From assembly GCF_014170375.1 (NCBI RefSeq), contig NZ_LZZW01000018.1, positions 370,775 to 434,774 of the forward strand: a DNA stretch of 64,000 bases, given 5' to 3'. Source of the DNA: Variovorax sp. UMC13 (GTDB taxonomy: Bacteria; Pseudomonadota; Gammaproteobacteria; Burkholderiales; Burkholderiaceae_C). Shown one piece after another: positions 1 to 7,933 of this stretch. Each line of letters begins with the position of its first letter. Within the stretch, counting starts at the first letter, position 1. The notes below the pieces were generated by a model. The model was not told where the DNA came from and searched no databases. It worked only from the letters and a program-made list of their open reading frames with translations. The position numbers and the translations under genes are program-made.

Positions 1-284
1 AGGAGCTTGTAACGGCCATCGAAGGTGTGCAGCGTGACGTTGCCCTTCTTCCCGCCGCGCTTTACGCCGTACTGCTCGGCGCTCAGCTCGACGAACGCGG
101 TCACGTCGCCGAACACCTTCGCCTTGAACTGGGCCAGCCTCTGGTGCAGCTCAAGCGCGAGGGGCGCCAGTTCGTTGACCAGGCGGTCGCGCTCCTGGTC
201 GATCGGCTTCACCAGGTTGATGGGCACGAGGCGGCCCTGCGGGTCGCGCATGTAACCCTCGGGAACGGTGGTCGGGGAAGTCAT
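1..284 (-). CDS. DUF3164 family protein (partial, cut by window start)
   Basis: The first 94 codons of a leftward gene. The start ATG at 284 has a TAGGAG ribosome site nine bases upstream. The visible part has the family's usual features: a short N-terminal VPEGY segment, a central helical region, then a VELSAEQYG motif and a GGKKGNVTL segment. DUF3164 proteins are common in the early region of Mu-like phages, and their function is not known to me. It is last in the visible part of the early operon, 12 bases after the preceding gene, and continues past position 1. Confidence 0.85.
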   Translation of the reverse strand, partial: MTSPTTVPEGYMRDPQGRLVPINLVKPIDQERDRLVNELAPLALELHQRLAQFKAKVFGDVTAFVELSAEQYGVKRGGKKGNVTLHTFDGRYKL

Positions 285-296
285 GAAATAAAGCTC

Positions 297-557
297 CTAC
301 GGTTGGTGGATGGGTGCCGCCTCAGGCGGAAATTGGTCGGCATGGTGCGGCAGCGCGCTCCCCTTCTTCAAGGCGGCATAGCTGTCCGACATCACGTCGT
401 GGCGCACGATGCCGGCGACGACAGGTACGTCGAACGCCTCGGCCACGTCGCGTGCGGTGCAGCCCACGGCACGCTGCAACGCCGTCGCCGGGACCGCAGT
501 ACCGTCGCCAGGCAGCAGCGCCACGAGGACCACCTGCAGGCGCTGTGCGGCGGTCAT
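297..557 (-). CDS. Small early phage protein, function unknown
   Basis: 86 residues. The start ATG overlaps the stop of the upstream gene by four bases, so it is a genuine member of the early operon. The N-terminal half is mainly helical and hydrophobic (VVLVALLPGDG), followed by a CTARDVAEAF segment that could be a helix-turn-helix-like turn. The C-terminal 20 residues are rich in proline and histidine. I do not recognise a family. By position it belongs with accessory replication or control genes of the transposition operon. Confidence 0.6.
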   Translation of the reverse strand: MTAAQRLQVVLVALLPGDGTAVPATALQRAVGCTARDVAEAFDVPVVAGIVRHDVMSDSYAALKKGSALPHHADQFPPEAAPIHQP

Positions 558-1015
558 GCGGCGCTCCCGAAGGCCACGCGCCGGCCACCGATCAGGCTGT
601 CGACGCTGGCGTGGTCCAGCGCACCGGCGCGGGCCGGAACCCAGGGCGCCGGTTGGTACTTCGGGCCGTGCATGACGTTGATGTGGCGCGGCGCGGCAAC
701 GCGTCCCGTCGACTCAGGTGACGGTGCGACTGACGCCTGCGGCGCCTGGCCCTCGAACCAGACGAGCTTTCCGACTTCGTTGATACGCTTGTCGATGCGC
801 TTGCTGGAGCGCAGGCGCGCCAGGCTCTTCTGCATCCAGTAGGGGTCGCGCGCCAGGTCGTCCGCAGTGACGAGGTTTACCGCGAGCAAGGCCTCAAGGA
901 GCTGTGCAGTGCTGCGCTCGCCGTGGGCCCGCAGCTGGCCGAAGATGGCTGCGCGCACCGGGCTCAGCACCTTGGCCGGGACGTCCTTAGGGCGTCCGAG
1001 GTCGAACATGCTCAT
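554..1015 (-). CDS. Early phage protein with possible winged-helix N-terminus, function unknown
   Basis: 153 residues starting at the ATG at 1015, which overlaps the upstream stop by four bases. A second ATG two codons in (MSM) is also possible. Residues about 15-65 have alternating helices ending in KSLARLRSSKRIDKR and GKLVWFEG, which reads like a small winged-helix module asking which DNA to bind, but this is inference. The second half is low complexity, rich in alanine and proline. I do not recognise the family. Confidence 0.6.
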   Translation of the reverse strand: MSMFDLGRPKDVPAKVLSPVRAAIFGQLRAHGERSTAQLLEALLAVNLVTADDLARDPYWMQKSLARLRSSKRIDKRINEVGKLVWFEGQAPQASVAPSPESTGRVAAPRHINVMHGPKYQPAPWVPARAGALDHASVDSLIGGRRVAFGSAA

Positions 1016-1212
1016 GGCCGACCTCCGCAGAGAGCCGAGCCTTCAGCCATGCCCTTGGTGTACACGGCCTCAACACGCTGGATTTCCTCGTTGCTGTAGT
1101 CGTTGACGGCCACGGCGGCCAGGAACGAGCCGACGCACAACAGCACCCAGATCACCATGAACAGGGTGTCGTTCTTCATCTGAACGACCGTCTCGGGTGG
1201 AGTGCGCCTCAT
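1012..1212 (-). CDS. Small membrane protein of the early operon
   Basis: 66 residues with one transmembrane segment (VIWVLLCVGSFLAAVAV, about residues 20-36) and a short charged C-terminal tail ending in CGGRP. The ATG at 1212 overlaps the previous stop by four bases; an internal ATG at 1179 would give 55 residues beginning at MKNDTLF but has a poorer upstream site. Single-span proteins of this size in phage early operons may act in superinfection exclusion or host takeover, but nothing here proves either. Confidence 0.6.
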   Translation of the reverse strand: MRRTPPETVVQMKNDTLFMVIWVLLCVGSFLAAVAVNDYSNEEIQRVEAVYTKGMAEGSALCGGRP

Positions 1213-1358
1213 GCCATCACCCGCGTCGCGCTGATGCGCATGGCTTCGGGGAAGTTCTCCAGCGCCGTGATGACAGCAGCGAAGCCGTCGGCGTAGAGGC
1301 CGTGGTGGTGGCCAGTCGAGCCATCGCGCATGACGATGCGCAGCAGGAAGGTTTTCAT
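1209..1358 (-). CDS. Very small early phage protein (49 residues)
   Basis: Begins at the ATG at 1358, which overlaps the stop of the B gene by four bases; the long upstream extension of this frame is spurious because it lies inside B. The protein has a beta-rich start (MKTFLLRIVMRDGS), a central HHHG, and a helix rich in alanine and phenylalanine. Short proteins opening this way and placed directly after the ATPase B gene recur in transposable phages, as far as I recall. No function can be assigned. Confidence 0.6.
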   Translation of the reverse strand: MKTFLLRIVMRDGSTGHHHGLYADGFAAVITALENFPEAMRISATRVMA

Positions 1359-2590
1359 TCGGCCCTCGCTACCGCAGAGATCAGACCGGCCGTCACCTTG
1401 GCGGCGCCGATGGTCACGGCCTCGTTCATCGCCGCGCTGACCAGGTTGTTGATCGCCAGCGGGTGGCACAGGGACTGGCTGCGCACGACGCGGCTGCCGC
1501 GTGTGTTTTCCGTCACGGCCTGCTGTAGGCGGTTGCGGATCTCTTCGATCGCATCGGGCGCCATGACGGCGTCGAGGTCCACGTCGACGCGGGTGAACTT
1601 GTGGCGCAAATAGGCCTCGACGTGGTTGTCGAGCGGCGGCAGCTTGACCATCTCGCAGCGCTGCACCACCTCACGCACCTCTGGGTTGCGCTCGGAGAGC
1701 TTCAGCTCCAGCTCGGTCTGGCCGATCAGGATGATCGCCAGCAGCTTCTTAAAGCCGTCCTGCAGCTCATAGAAGCGCTTGAGGTGCTTGAGCGTGGGCG
1801 TAGCCAGGTCGTGGGCCTCTTCAATGATCACGACGTGCTTGCGGCCGATCTGGGCGCTGGCCTTGAGGATGTCGTGCATCTGGCCCGAGCGCTGGCTGGT
1901 CGCCGCGCGCAGCGAGGTGCCTGGCGACACAGCGCGGATCACGGCGCCCGTGATGTCCTCGGCCTTGAGCGGTCGCCCTTTGCGTTCCGACGAGGCCATG
2001 CCGAGCACGTAGGGCTCGATGACGGTGATCGGCTCGCCGCTGGTGTTGATCCACTCGTTCAGGTCGTGGCGCAGCGTGCTCTTGCCGCCGCCGCTCTCCG
2101 CGATCACGGCCAGCATGCCCCCGTGCTTGGCCGTCTGACGCATCGACGCCCGCACATACCGGATGTCGTCCGAGAGAAAGACGTCCGCTTCGGTTTCCAT
2201 CTCGCCCGTGAACGGGTCGCGTGGGATCTTGAAGTGCGCGCGCGCGGCGCGGTTGATGGTGTGTTTCCGCAGTAGCATGTTCTCGTCCTCGGTTTTTGAA
2301 TGGGCTTGGGGGCCGGAGTGAGCGGGGCAACCCGCCATCGGGCACATCGCGTTGGCGCGCGATGTGTCCGGTGCTTCGTTAAACGCAGCGGCCACCGTGG
2401 CCTCGTCCGCGCCGTTGGCTCGCAGGAACTTCGCGATGCGTTCCTGCAGCAGTTCTTTCCCGCCGAGCCCCTTGGGCCAGCGGTCGAGATTGATGATCAG
2501 ATTCACGGTGGCGCCCGACACCTTCAGGTGGCGAGCGAGATCGGATTGCTTGCGCTTGACGCTGATGAGCGCGGCTTTCAGGTTGAGCAT
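1355..2590 (-). CDS. Transposition ATPase B (MuB/TniB-type AAA protein)
   Basis: 411 residues. It is the DNA-binding ATPase that selects target DNA and stimulates transposase A. The N-terminal helix-turn-helix (about residues 14-35) resembles the MuB N-terminal domain. The AAA core has a Walker A motif ESGGGKST at 165-172 and a Walker B motif VVIIEEAH at 253-260. Start taken at the ATG at 2590, eight bases past the stop of A; the same frame runs upstream for 12 more codons into A without a better site. An unusual CPMAGC segment (about 83-88) sits in the linker between the two domains. Position directly after A is the classical Mu A-B order. Confidence 0.92.
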   Translation of the reverse strand: MLNLKAALISVKRKQSDLARHLKVSGATVNLIINLDRWPKGLGGKELLQERIAKFLRANGADEATVAAAFNEAPDTSRANAMCPMAGCPAHSGPQAHSKTEDENMLLRKHTINRAARAHFKIPRDPFTGEMETEADVFLSDDIRYVRASMRQTAKHGGMLAVIAESGGGKSTLRHDLNEWINTSGEPITVIEPYVLGMASSERKGRPLKAEDITGAVIRAVSPGTSLRAATSQRSGQMHDILKASAQIGRKHVVIIEEAHDLATPTLKHLKRFYELQDGFKKLLAIILIGQTELELKLSERNPEVREVVQRCEMVKLPPLDNHVEAYLRHKFTRVDVDLDAVMAPDAIEEIRNRLQQAVTENTRGSRVVRSQSLCHPLAINNLVSAAMNEAVTIGAAKVTAGLISAVARAE

Positions 2591-2597
2591 GGATTCC

Positions 2598-4385
2598 TCA
2601 GACCGCGCGCAGGCCACCGGCCGCACGCATGGGTTCCGCCTGGACCGGCGCGGTGAATTGCGCGATCAGCGCCTCGATCTGGTCCTCCGGCACGCCCTCT
2701 GCGTACCGGGCGGTCATGAAGGCGTTCTCGTCGGCCGTCAGGTAGCGGCCGATGCCCTTCGCCACCCTCAACATCGCGTCGACCGCGTCCAGCTTGGTGG
2801 GCTCGATGCGCACGTGAGCTGGTGCCTCGATCTCGGAGCCCGCGCGCGGCAGGTAGGTCGGCTGCTCGATGTCCTTCAGATAGCTGTGCGCGACCAGCTT
2901 TCCCTCGAAGGGCGCCGTCTTCTTGTCGCGTGCTGCCTTGACCTCGTCTGCATCCATGCCCGGGTAGGCCTTGGCGTCCATCGTGGCCGTGGCATGCTGC
3001 GCCTCGGTGCGCGGCATGGCCTTGTATTCGGCTCCGATCTCGGCCGCGGCTTCGAGCTGGCCGAAGCGGTCGAAGCCCTGCACCGGCTCGACGCGGTGGA
3101 TCATCATTTCGCCGTCGTAGCGGGGAACCTCGACCTGGATGGCGCATTCGCCGTACACCAGAGCGCGGACCTGCACCTTGTCGCCGACGCTGATGCCGTC
3201 CAGCCCGCGCAGGCTGTAGTCGGCCGGGCGATTGGCGGCCGGGTGCCGGAAGCTGATGGTCAGGTTCGGCCGGACCAGGCGGTCGACCTCGCGGCTCGCC
3301 ATCAGGGCGCGACAGACGTCCACCGGCGGCAGCAGCCGGAGCTGGTCCTCGGTGATGAGCTGCCACAGGTCGTAGCGTGCGGTCGCGCCAACCATGCCAC
3401 GGCGGCGCAGGCGCGTGTCCTGCCCAGGGATGAGGTTCGCGCAGTAGGAATTGGCCCAGGCGCTCGCGGCGGCGTTGAGCTGGTCGACGTTGTCGACCGG
3501 CTCAAACCGCAGTCGAGACTCGAACTGTGTCTCGACAATGTTGTTCGCGTTCTCGACGCCACCCTTGGCCCGCGCGTTGCCGGCCTGGTGGTCCAGCGGC
3601 GTGACCTCAAGCTGCTTGAGCAGGTTCTTGATCGCGGCCGATTGGTTGGCGCTGCCCTTGTCCCACAGCATGAACTTCGGCACGCCGCGGAACAGCCGGC
3701 CCGGCTGCACGCCCCAGGCGAACATGAGGAAATTGAAGAGGTTGTGCTGGTCTTCGCCGACCGCCTCGCAGTACCAGGGCACGATGGTGGCGCTGGCCTT
3801 GTCGTACATGACGTAGCGGTACACCTTGAACTTCACCTTCGCCATGGCGTCCAGCTTGTTCTTGTAGAACTCGCTATCGCGCACGATGTACTGGCGGTCC
3901 TTGAGGTAGTACACCAGGCACAGCGACGGGTCGACCTGGTGCGTGTGGTTCGGGTGCGGCGCGCGCAGCTCCTGGACCGGGGCCGCGACGCGCTGTGCTG
4001 CCACGTTGAGCTTGCGATCGCGCAGCAGGGTGTTGAGCCTGCTGTTGCCGACCCCGAACTCGATGCCGTTCATTTCCAGCATGCCGCGCGCGGTGGTGGT
4101 GAAAAGCGTTTGCTTCCCGTTCTCGCGCACAGCTTCGCGCTGCGCAGCGCCCAAGGTGGCGAGCGCGTCGAGCGATACGCTGGTCGAGCCCTTGTCGCAG
4201 CGTGCCCGGCGGCCCGACGACCAACCTACAGCCGCCTTGAGCTGGCGATACACGGTCTGCGGTGACCAGGCCAAGAACTCAGCAGCCTCGCGCACCAGCG
4301 GCGTCGCGCCACCGTGCCCGACGGCGTCCAGGCGCTGAGCGAGCCCACGCATGTAGTCGTGGATTTCGGGTGAGAGTGCAGGCAT
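2598..4385 (-). CDS. Transposase A (MuA-like DDE recombinase)
   Basis: 595 residues, somewhat shorter than Mu A. It cuts and joins the phage ends for integration and replicative transposition. The start ATG at 4385 has an AGGTGA ribosome site eight bases upstream; a GTG at 4397 is less likely, and the longer open frame overlaps DUF3102. The N-terminal part (about 28-60) has a helix-turn-helix (SPQTVYRQL). The catalytic core shows the DDE triad D152 (HQVDPSL), D242 (LWDKGSA) and E278 (KGGVENAN), with the normal 35-residue gap between the last two. The C-terminal part is the Mu-type beta-barrel plus a helical tail expected to contact B. All key residues are present. Confidence 0.94.
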   Translation of the reverse strand: MPALSPEIHDYMRGLAQRLDAVGHGGATPLVREAAEFLAWSPQTVYRQLKAAVGWSSGRRARCDKGSTSVSLDALATLGAAQREAVRENGKQTLFTTTARGMLEMNGIEFGVGNSRLNTLLRDRKLNVAAQRVAAPVQELRAPHPNHTHQVDPSLCLVYYLKDRQYIVRDSEFYKNKLDAMAKVKFKVYRYVMYDKASATIVPWYCEAVGEDQHNLFNFLMFAWGVQPGRLFRGVPKFMLWDKGSANQSAAIKNLLKQLEVTPLDHQAGNARAKGGVENANNIVETQFESRLRFEPVDNVDQLNAAASAWANSYCANLIPGQDTRLRRRGMVGATARYDLWQLITEDQLRLLPPVDVCRALMASREVDRLVRPNLTISFRHPAANRPADYSLRGLDGISVGDKVQVRALVYGECAIQVEVPRYDGEMMIHRVEPVQGFDRFGQLEAAAEIGAEYKAMPRTEAQHATATMDAKAYPGMDADEVKAARDKKTAPFEGKLVAHSYLKDIEQPTYLPRAGSEIEAPAHVRIEPTKLDAVDAMLRVAKGIGRYLTADENAFMTARYAEGVPEDQIEALIAQFTAPVQAEPMRAAGGLRAV

Positions 4386-4398
4386 GGAGTCGATCACC

Positions 4399-5319
4399 TC
4401 AGCCACGCTCGCCGGTCGCCATCTGGTACTGGCGGGCTTCATCGATGTACACGCCGAAACGCGTTGAGAGCTCGGCCTGCAGCGCACCCACGGCGCTGGC
4501 GGTGCGGTTGACCGAGTCGTCGAGGCTGAGCAGCACGATCCGCACGCTGGCGGGCATCTCATTGCTCTCGCCGTCGGCTGGCTCTTCGTTCCACCAAGCC
4601 TCCAGCGCGATGACTGCCTCGTGGTGCGCTGCGAGCGCCTTGTCCAGCAGGCTCTGGCGCTCGGCGATTTCCAGTTGGAACGGCGTGATGCGTTCATCGA
4701 GCGGCACTGACACCGGACGTTTGCCGCCCAGCTTCTTCTCCATTGCGTCACGCTCTGACTCGGCCTTCTGACGCTTCTGCGCGTTGAATTCCGCATCCTT
4801 CTCGGACTGGCGCAGCGCCGCCCGAAGCTCGCTCGGGCTCATCCGCTCGATGTTGTCGATCTCCTGGAGGTTTTCGAGGACGTCGTCGTCATGCGTGACC
4901 AACTCCAGGAAGGCGCTAGCGCTCTTCACCTGCGTGCTCAAAGCCGCCAAATTGGCGGATTTGGCCGTCTTGGCTGCGGCCTGCATGAAGCGCTGTGCAG
5001 TCCGGTCGGAGAACCCGAGCAGCTCGACGCGCGCCTTGAAGTCACCATGCGGCGTCATCTGCTTCAGCAGCAAGAGGCGCTTTCCGCTCTCGAGCAGAGC
5101 TTCTACCGATCGACGCTGATAGAAGCGAATTTCGTCTTCAAGCGTGCCGACCGACAACTGCCCGTCGTAGCCGAGCGAAAGCGCCAAGGCCTGCACCTTG
5201 CCGGCGGCATCTTCCTGCAGGCGGGCCAGCTCGGTGCCGGCGCTTTCAGCGCGCTCGAGCGCTGCTTCATCCACGGTCGGGCCCTGTGCCGTGATCGTTT
5301 GAGTGGGCGTGCGTGCCAT
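4399..5319 (-). CDS. DUF3102 family protein of the early operon
   Basis: 306 residues from the ATG at 5319, chosen because AAGGACAG lies just upstream; the longer frame runs into the neighbouring gene. The N-terminal half (about 40-140) carries the DUF3102 pattern: LLLLKQMTPHGDFKARVE followed by GFSDRTAQRFMQAA, which looks like a DNA-binding fold similar to part of ParB-like or replication accessory proteins. Residues about 175-220 form a charged coiled coil. It lies directly upstream of transposase A, as in other B3-like phages. Biochemical role unknown to me. Confidence 0.8.
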   Translation of the reverse strand: MARTPTQTITAQGPTVDEAALERAESAGTELARLQEDAAGKVQALALSLGYDGQLSVGTLEDEIRFYQRRSVEALLESGKRLLLLKQMTPHGDFKARVELLGFSDRTAQRFMQAAAKTAKSANLAALSTQVKSASAFLELVTHDDDVLENLQEIDNIERMSPSELRAALRQSEKDAEFNAQKRQKAESERDAMEKKLGGKRPVSVPLDERITPFQLEIAERQSLLDKALAAHHEAVIALEAWWNEEPADGESNEMPASVRIVLLSLDDSVNRTASAVGALQAELSTRFGVYIDEARQYQMATGERG

Positions 5320-5335
5320 GTCGTTCTGTCCTTGC

Positions 5336-5647
5336 TTAGTCGGAAATGGTGAAATTGCGGCGGACTTCGGAGAGCTGCCGCTCGTGTTGATCAAGGGCCG
5401 CCATGGTCCGGATGCCGATGCGTGCGGCTTCCCGAGCAATCCGGAATCGACCCGTCGTTTCGTCTTTGACCGCCCAGCCGAGCTCGATGAGCGACTCGGC
5501 TGTCCGGGTGACGTAGCTGGCTGGGCAGCTCAGGGCCGTAGCGAGGTCCTTGTTGGAGAGGCCTCGCAGCGGTTCAGCTGCCAGCAGGGTGACCATGCGC
5601 AGAGCCCTCATCACCTGCGCGCTGCCCTTTGTGTCGTCGGCGCTCAT
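5336..5647 (-). CDS. Small IclR-type winged-helix DNA-binding protein
   Basis: 103 residues. The ATG at 5647 overlaps the stop of the upstream gene by four bases; the long N-terminal extension in this frame is a shadow. Residues about 10-75 match the IclR N-terminal winged helix: VMRALRMVTLLAAEP, then LSNKDLATAL and CPASYVTRTAESLIELGWA, then a short wing DETTGRFRIA. There is no IclR ligand-binding domain, so this is a stand-alone reader head. It probably modulates early transcription, which is inference from position. Confidence 0.75.
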   Translation of the reverse strand: MSADDTKGSAQVMRALRMVTLLAAEPLRGLSNKDLATALSCPASYVTRTAESLIELGWAVKDETTGRFRIAREAARIGIRTMAALDQHERQLSEVRRNFTISD

Positions 5648-6144
5648 TGGCCGAAATCCAGTTCGGGGGTGGTGTGCTTTTCGACGTTTGCGCGGTGCCA
5701 CGCGACCTGCGCAAGGTGGGCGGTCAGCGCGGCAGTCGTGTCTTCGGGCTTCGCGTCGCCCTTGAAGAAGGACGTCAGGAGCTGGAGCGCCTGGCCGAAC
5801 CCGTTGTGAAGCTCGACCACGTCGGTCTCCCTGAGGTTCCGACCAGTGGGCATGTCGATCAGCACTCGCCCCTTGCTTGAGGCAAGCCATCGCGAGACGA
5901 AGTCGATCCCACAGGCGTTCTCATACGGGATCAGGAAGCAGAGCGGCATACGACCGTTTTGAAGCCATTTGTAGAGGCTCCAGTGGTCGGCGAGACCCAT
6001 CTCCGAAGCGATGCCAGGGACCGAGCGGTTGAGCTTTTCAAGTGCGTGGTCCTTGCAGAGTTCGAGCGCGTGGCGCAGGCTGTTCGGCTGCATGAGCTTC
6101 CAATTCCGGCGGCGCACTGGAATTGCGGTGTTGGGTGCTGTCAC
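5644..6144 (-). CDS. Conserved early phage protein (function unknown)
   Basis: 166 residues from a GTG at 6144, chosen because a TTTGGAG ribosome site lies six bases upstream; an earlier GTG at 6183 has none. It contains the segments MQPNSLRHALELCKDHA and SLYKWLQNGRMP. These belong to a phage family of this size that has a helix-turn-helix-like middle and a C-terminal helix bundle in which an inactive-looking LxKW pattern recurs. It is the second gene of the early operon after the Ner-like protein. Function is not known to me, but DNA binding or repressor-like activity is plausible. Confidence 0.7.
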   Translation of the reverse strand: MTAPNTAIPVRRRNWKLMQPNSLRHALELCKDHALEKLNRSVPGIASEMGLADHWSLYKWLQNGRMPLCFLIPYENACGIDFVSRWLASSKGRVLIDMPTGRNLRETDVVELHNGFGQALQLLTSFFKGDAKPEDTTAALTAHLAQVAWHRANVEKHTTPELDFGQ

Positions 6145-6222
6145 GGGCGCTCCAAAAAAAGGGTCTGGCTGGGGGTGGTGCACAGGTGCACCGCGTCGCT
6201 AAACTTCATTGCGAACACGACC

Positions 6223-6411
6223 TCAGTCGTTGACGGGCAGCCCCAACTTCAGGCGCACGTCGCGGCCCTCGCCGAAGTTGCCGACCCGGACACCCCGGAT
6301 GACGTCGCTGACGGTTCTGTAGGCGAACCCGTGGGCTGCAGCGAACTGCTTGAGGGTCTGGCCCTGCTTGCGAAGGTTGTGTTTGATCTGGTTTGGGGTT
6401 GGCTGAGTCAT
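6223..6411 (-). CDS. Ner-like small DNA-binding protein
   Basis: 62 residues starting at the ATG at 6411, preceded by GGAGAAAGCC. A TTG 10 codons earlier is less likely. The body is one helix-turn-helix (KQFAAAHGFAYRTVSDVIRG) with a short basic tail ending in LGLPVND. Proteins like this are the first gene of the early operon in B3-like phages and correspond in place and size to Mu Ner, which turns down both the early and the repressor promoters. It faces the repressor gene across a 100-base control region. Confidence 0.8.
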   Translation of the reverse strand: MTQPTPNQIKHNLRKQGQTLKQFAAAHGFAYRTVSDVIRGVRVGNFGEGRDVRLKLGLPVND

Positions 6412-6513
6412 GGCTTTCTCCGGAATGGTTTTCACCGTCAATCCGTGGGATAGGCGGCGAAACAGTGTGAATCATAGTCAAGAAATCTTGATTCAGTCAA
6501 GAGGAAAGTGCGC
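6412..6513. promoter_or_regulatory. Divergent lysis-lysogeny control region with operator-like repeats
   Basis: This AT-richer stretch lies between the Ner-like gene and the repressor. TCAAGA at 6478-6483 and TCTTGA at 6486-6491 form an inverted repeat around AA. TGAATCA (6468-6474) and TGATTCA (6489-6495) form a second, wider inverted repeat. AGTCAAGA occurs twice in direct orientation, at 6476-6483 and 6495-6502. Together they look like overlapping operators for the repressor and the Ner-like protein. Promoter boxes themselves are not clear enough to place. Confidence 0.6.
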
Positions 6514-7083
6514 GTGCGAAATTTCGATGAAAAGCTGCTGCGGTTGAAGCAGGCCCTCGGAGTCACCTCCGATCAGGAGGTGGCGAAGGCGTTGGGCATG
6601 ACGAAGGCCGCGTTTTCTGATCGGAAGAAGCGCGACGCCTTCCCCGAGGAGAAGCTCTGGGCGCTGGCGCAACGTGAACCCGCCCTTGGCCTTGATCCTT
6701 TCGTGATCCTTAGCGGAAGTGGAAAGGCCGTCGAGAAAGCGAGCCAGGACGTGCTGGCCGCGCAGCTGCAGCTCGCCGCCGCTATGCAGGCCGAGCGAGG
6801 CGGAACGCCCAGTGAACAGCTCAAGCGCACCCTGGACGCCGTCAAGCACTTGCACGATCCCCTGCCGGCGGACGAAGAGCTGTTGCTGACGAGCTATCGC
6901 GCGATGAATCGAGAAGCGAAGCAGATGCTGCTCAGGTTGGCGATTGACGGCGCAGTCCCGAGGGCGGAAGGAATTGGCAATTCGGCCGACCAAAGCATCA
7001 CGCAGCGAAACAACGGCCGAGGGTCAATTCAGATTGGCCGCGCCAAAGGTAAAACAACTGTTAAAAGTGGCTCCGTCAAATAA
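6514..7083 (+). CDS. Phage repressor (CI-type N-terminal helix-turn-helix)
   Basis: 189 residues. The GTG at 6514 lies nine bases after GAGG of AAGAGGAAA; another GTG at 6508 is too close to that site. Residues about 1-65 match the phage CI-repressor N-terminal domain (LLRLKQALGVTSDQEVAKALGMTKAAFSDRK is split over this region). There is no LexA-like Ser-Lys autoprotease domain; the middle is helical (about 75-150). The last 30 residues carry NNGRGSIQIGRAKG, a motif that recurs in the next gene. It should hold the prophage silent by binding the divergent control region. Confidence 0.85.
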   Translation: MRNFDEKLLRLKQALGVTSDQEVAKALGMTKAAFSDRKKRDAFPEEKLWALAQREPALGLDPFVILSGSGKAVEKASQDVLAAQLQLAAAMQAERGGTPSEQLKRTLDAVKHLHDPLPADEELLLTSYRAMNREAKQMLLRLAIDGAVPRAEGIGNSADQSITQRNNGRGSIQIGRAKGKTTVKSGSVK

Positions 7084-7094
7084 CGGAGACACGG

Positions 7095-7319
7095 ATGCCT
7101 AAGTGGTTGGAGTGGGCTGCGAGGTTGCGGCCCCAGCAGGAAAATCGAGGAAATAATTCGGTCCAGATCGGGCGCGTCGGCGGTGATGTCATCGTGATCA
7201 ACCAGGCGCGCGCGGGCTTTGACTACAAGCCCAGCCGTGACAGATGCCGTGGTTGCCCGGTGAGGTGCTGCACTAGCCGCGTGCTCGACCAGGCCAGCAT
7301 GTGGGCGCCGATCAATTGA
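7095..7319 (+). CDS. Small ORF sharing an NNxS(I/V)QIGR motif with the repressor
   Basis: 74 residues, 11 bases after the repressor stop. The ATG follows AACGGAGACACGG, a usable ribosome site. It contains RGNNSVQIGRVGGDVIVINQ, which aligns with the tail of the repressor (NNGRGSIQIGR), and then a C-terminal stretch with four cysteines (CRGCPVRCC) that may be out of frame with any real function. It might be a genuine partner of the repressor or a decayed copy of its tail domain. I do not recognise a family. Confidence 0.5.
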   Translation: MPKWLEWAARLRPQQENRGNNSVQIGRVGGDVIVINQARAGFDYKPSRDRCRGCPVRCCTSRVLDQASMWAPIN

Positions 7320-7377
7320 GTTCGACCGCGCATCATTTCCGAAGGCCTAGCAGGCCCCAACCCCTTGAAGGCGATGA

Positions 7378-7806
7378 ATGAAATTGGCCATCCGCAATTC
7401 CCGGTTATTCCTGCTCCTAGCTGTTCTCGCGGCGGCTGGACCTAGCGCACACGCGCAAAGCGATTTGCGCCAATGGCGTGAGTCCACCAAGAAGGCGTAC
7501 AACGAGTGCAGCTATTCCATGTCGGCCGCGCTGTCCTTGGAGGAGGCCTCCCGCTATGCACGTACCAAGGCGTGCGTCGAGACTGCAATCGCCAACGAGA
7601 GCAGCAGCCCAAAGGCGGTTTCTGCTGCAGCGCAGCCACCGACTGCCGCCCTCGTGAGGGACTACCACGCGGCGTGGACGGCCGCCATGCAGGCGCTACC
7701 ACGGTTGCAATACGGCGACAGGGTGAACGCCGAGCGCGCCGACCAAGCCGCGTCGATAAAGCTGGACGAGCTCTGGGCACGAATCGCGGCTGAAGCCAAT
7801 CTCTAG
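7378..7806 (+). CDS. Secreted small protein, function unknown
   Basis: 142 residues with a clear Sec signal peptide: basic start KLAIRNSR, hydrophobic LFLLLAVLAAAG and cleavage near AHAQS (about residue 27). The mature part is helical, has two cysteines (about residues 44 and 66) that could form a disulfide, and contains a WRESTKKAYNECSYSM segment. It lies between the regulatory genes and the lysis cassette. It could be a lysogenic-conversion or periplasmic protein; no family recognised. Confidence 0.65.
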   Translation: MKLAIRNSRLFLLLAVLAAAGPSAHAQSDLRQWRESTKKAYNECSYSMSAALSLEEASRYARTKACVETAIANESSSPKAVSAAAQPPTAALVRDYHAAWTAAMQALPRLQYGDRVNAERADQAASIKLDELWARIAAEANL

Positions 7807-7933
7807 CCATTGAAGGCGGCCGTGCCGCCCATCGCACGGTGCGTCGGGTATGCACCGGCGTCCCAAGACAGCAGTTCCATTCCCCGGAAAACTGACAGCT
7901 TCCTGTGTCAGTCCACCTTCCGAGGAGCATCCC

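Noticed and set aside
2352..4265. 637-codon rightward frame across transposase A
   Set aside because: Antisense shadow of the transposase gene whose DDE triad and ribosome site are clear on the other strand.
6150..6160. A7/T7 run at the start of the early operon as a frameshift
   Set aside because: It lies upstream of the GTG start at 6144 with its TTTGGAG site, so it is leader sequence.
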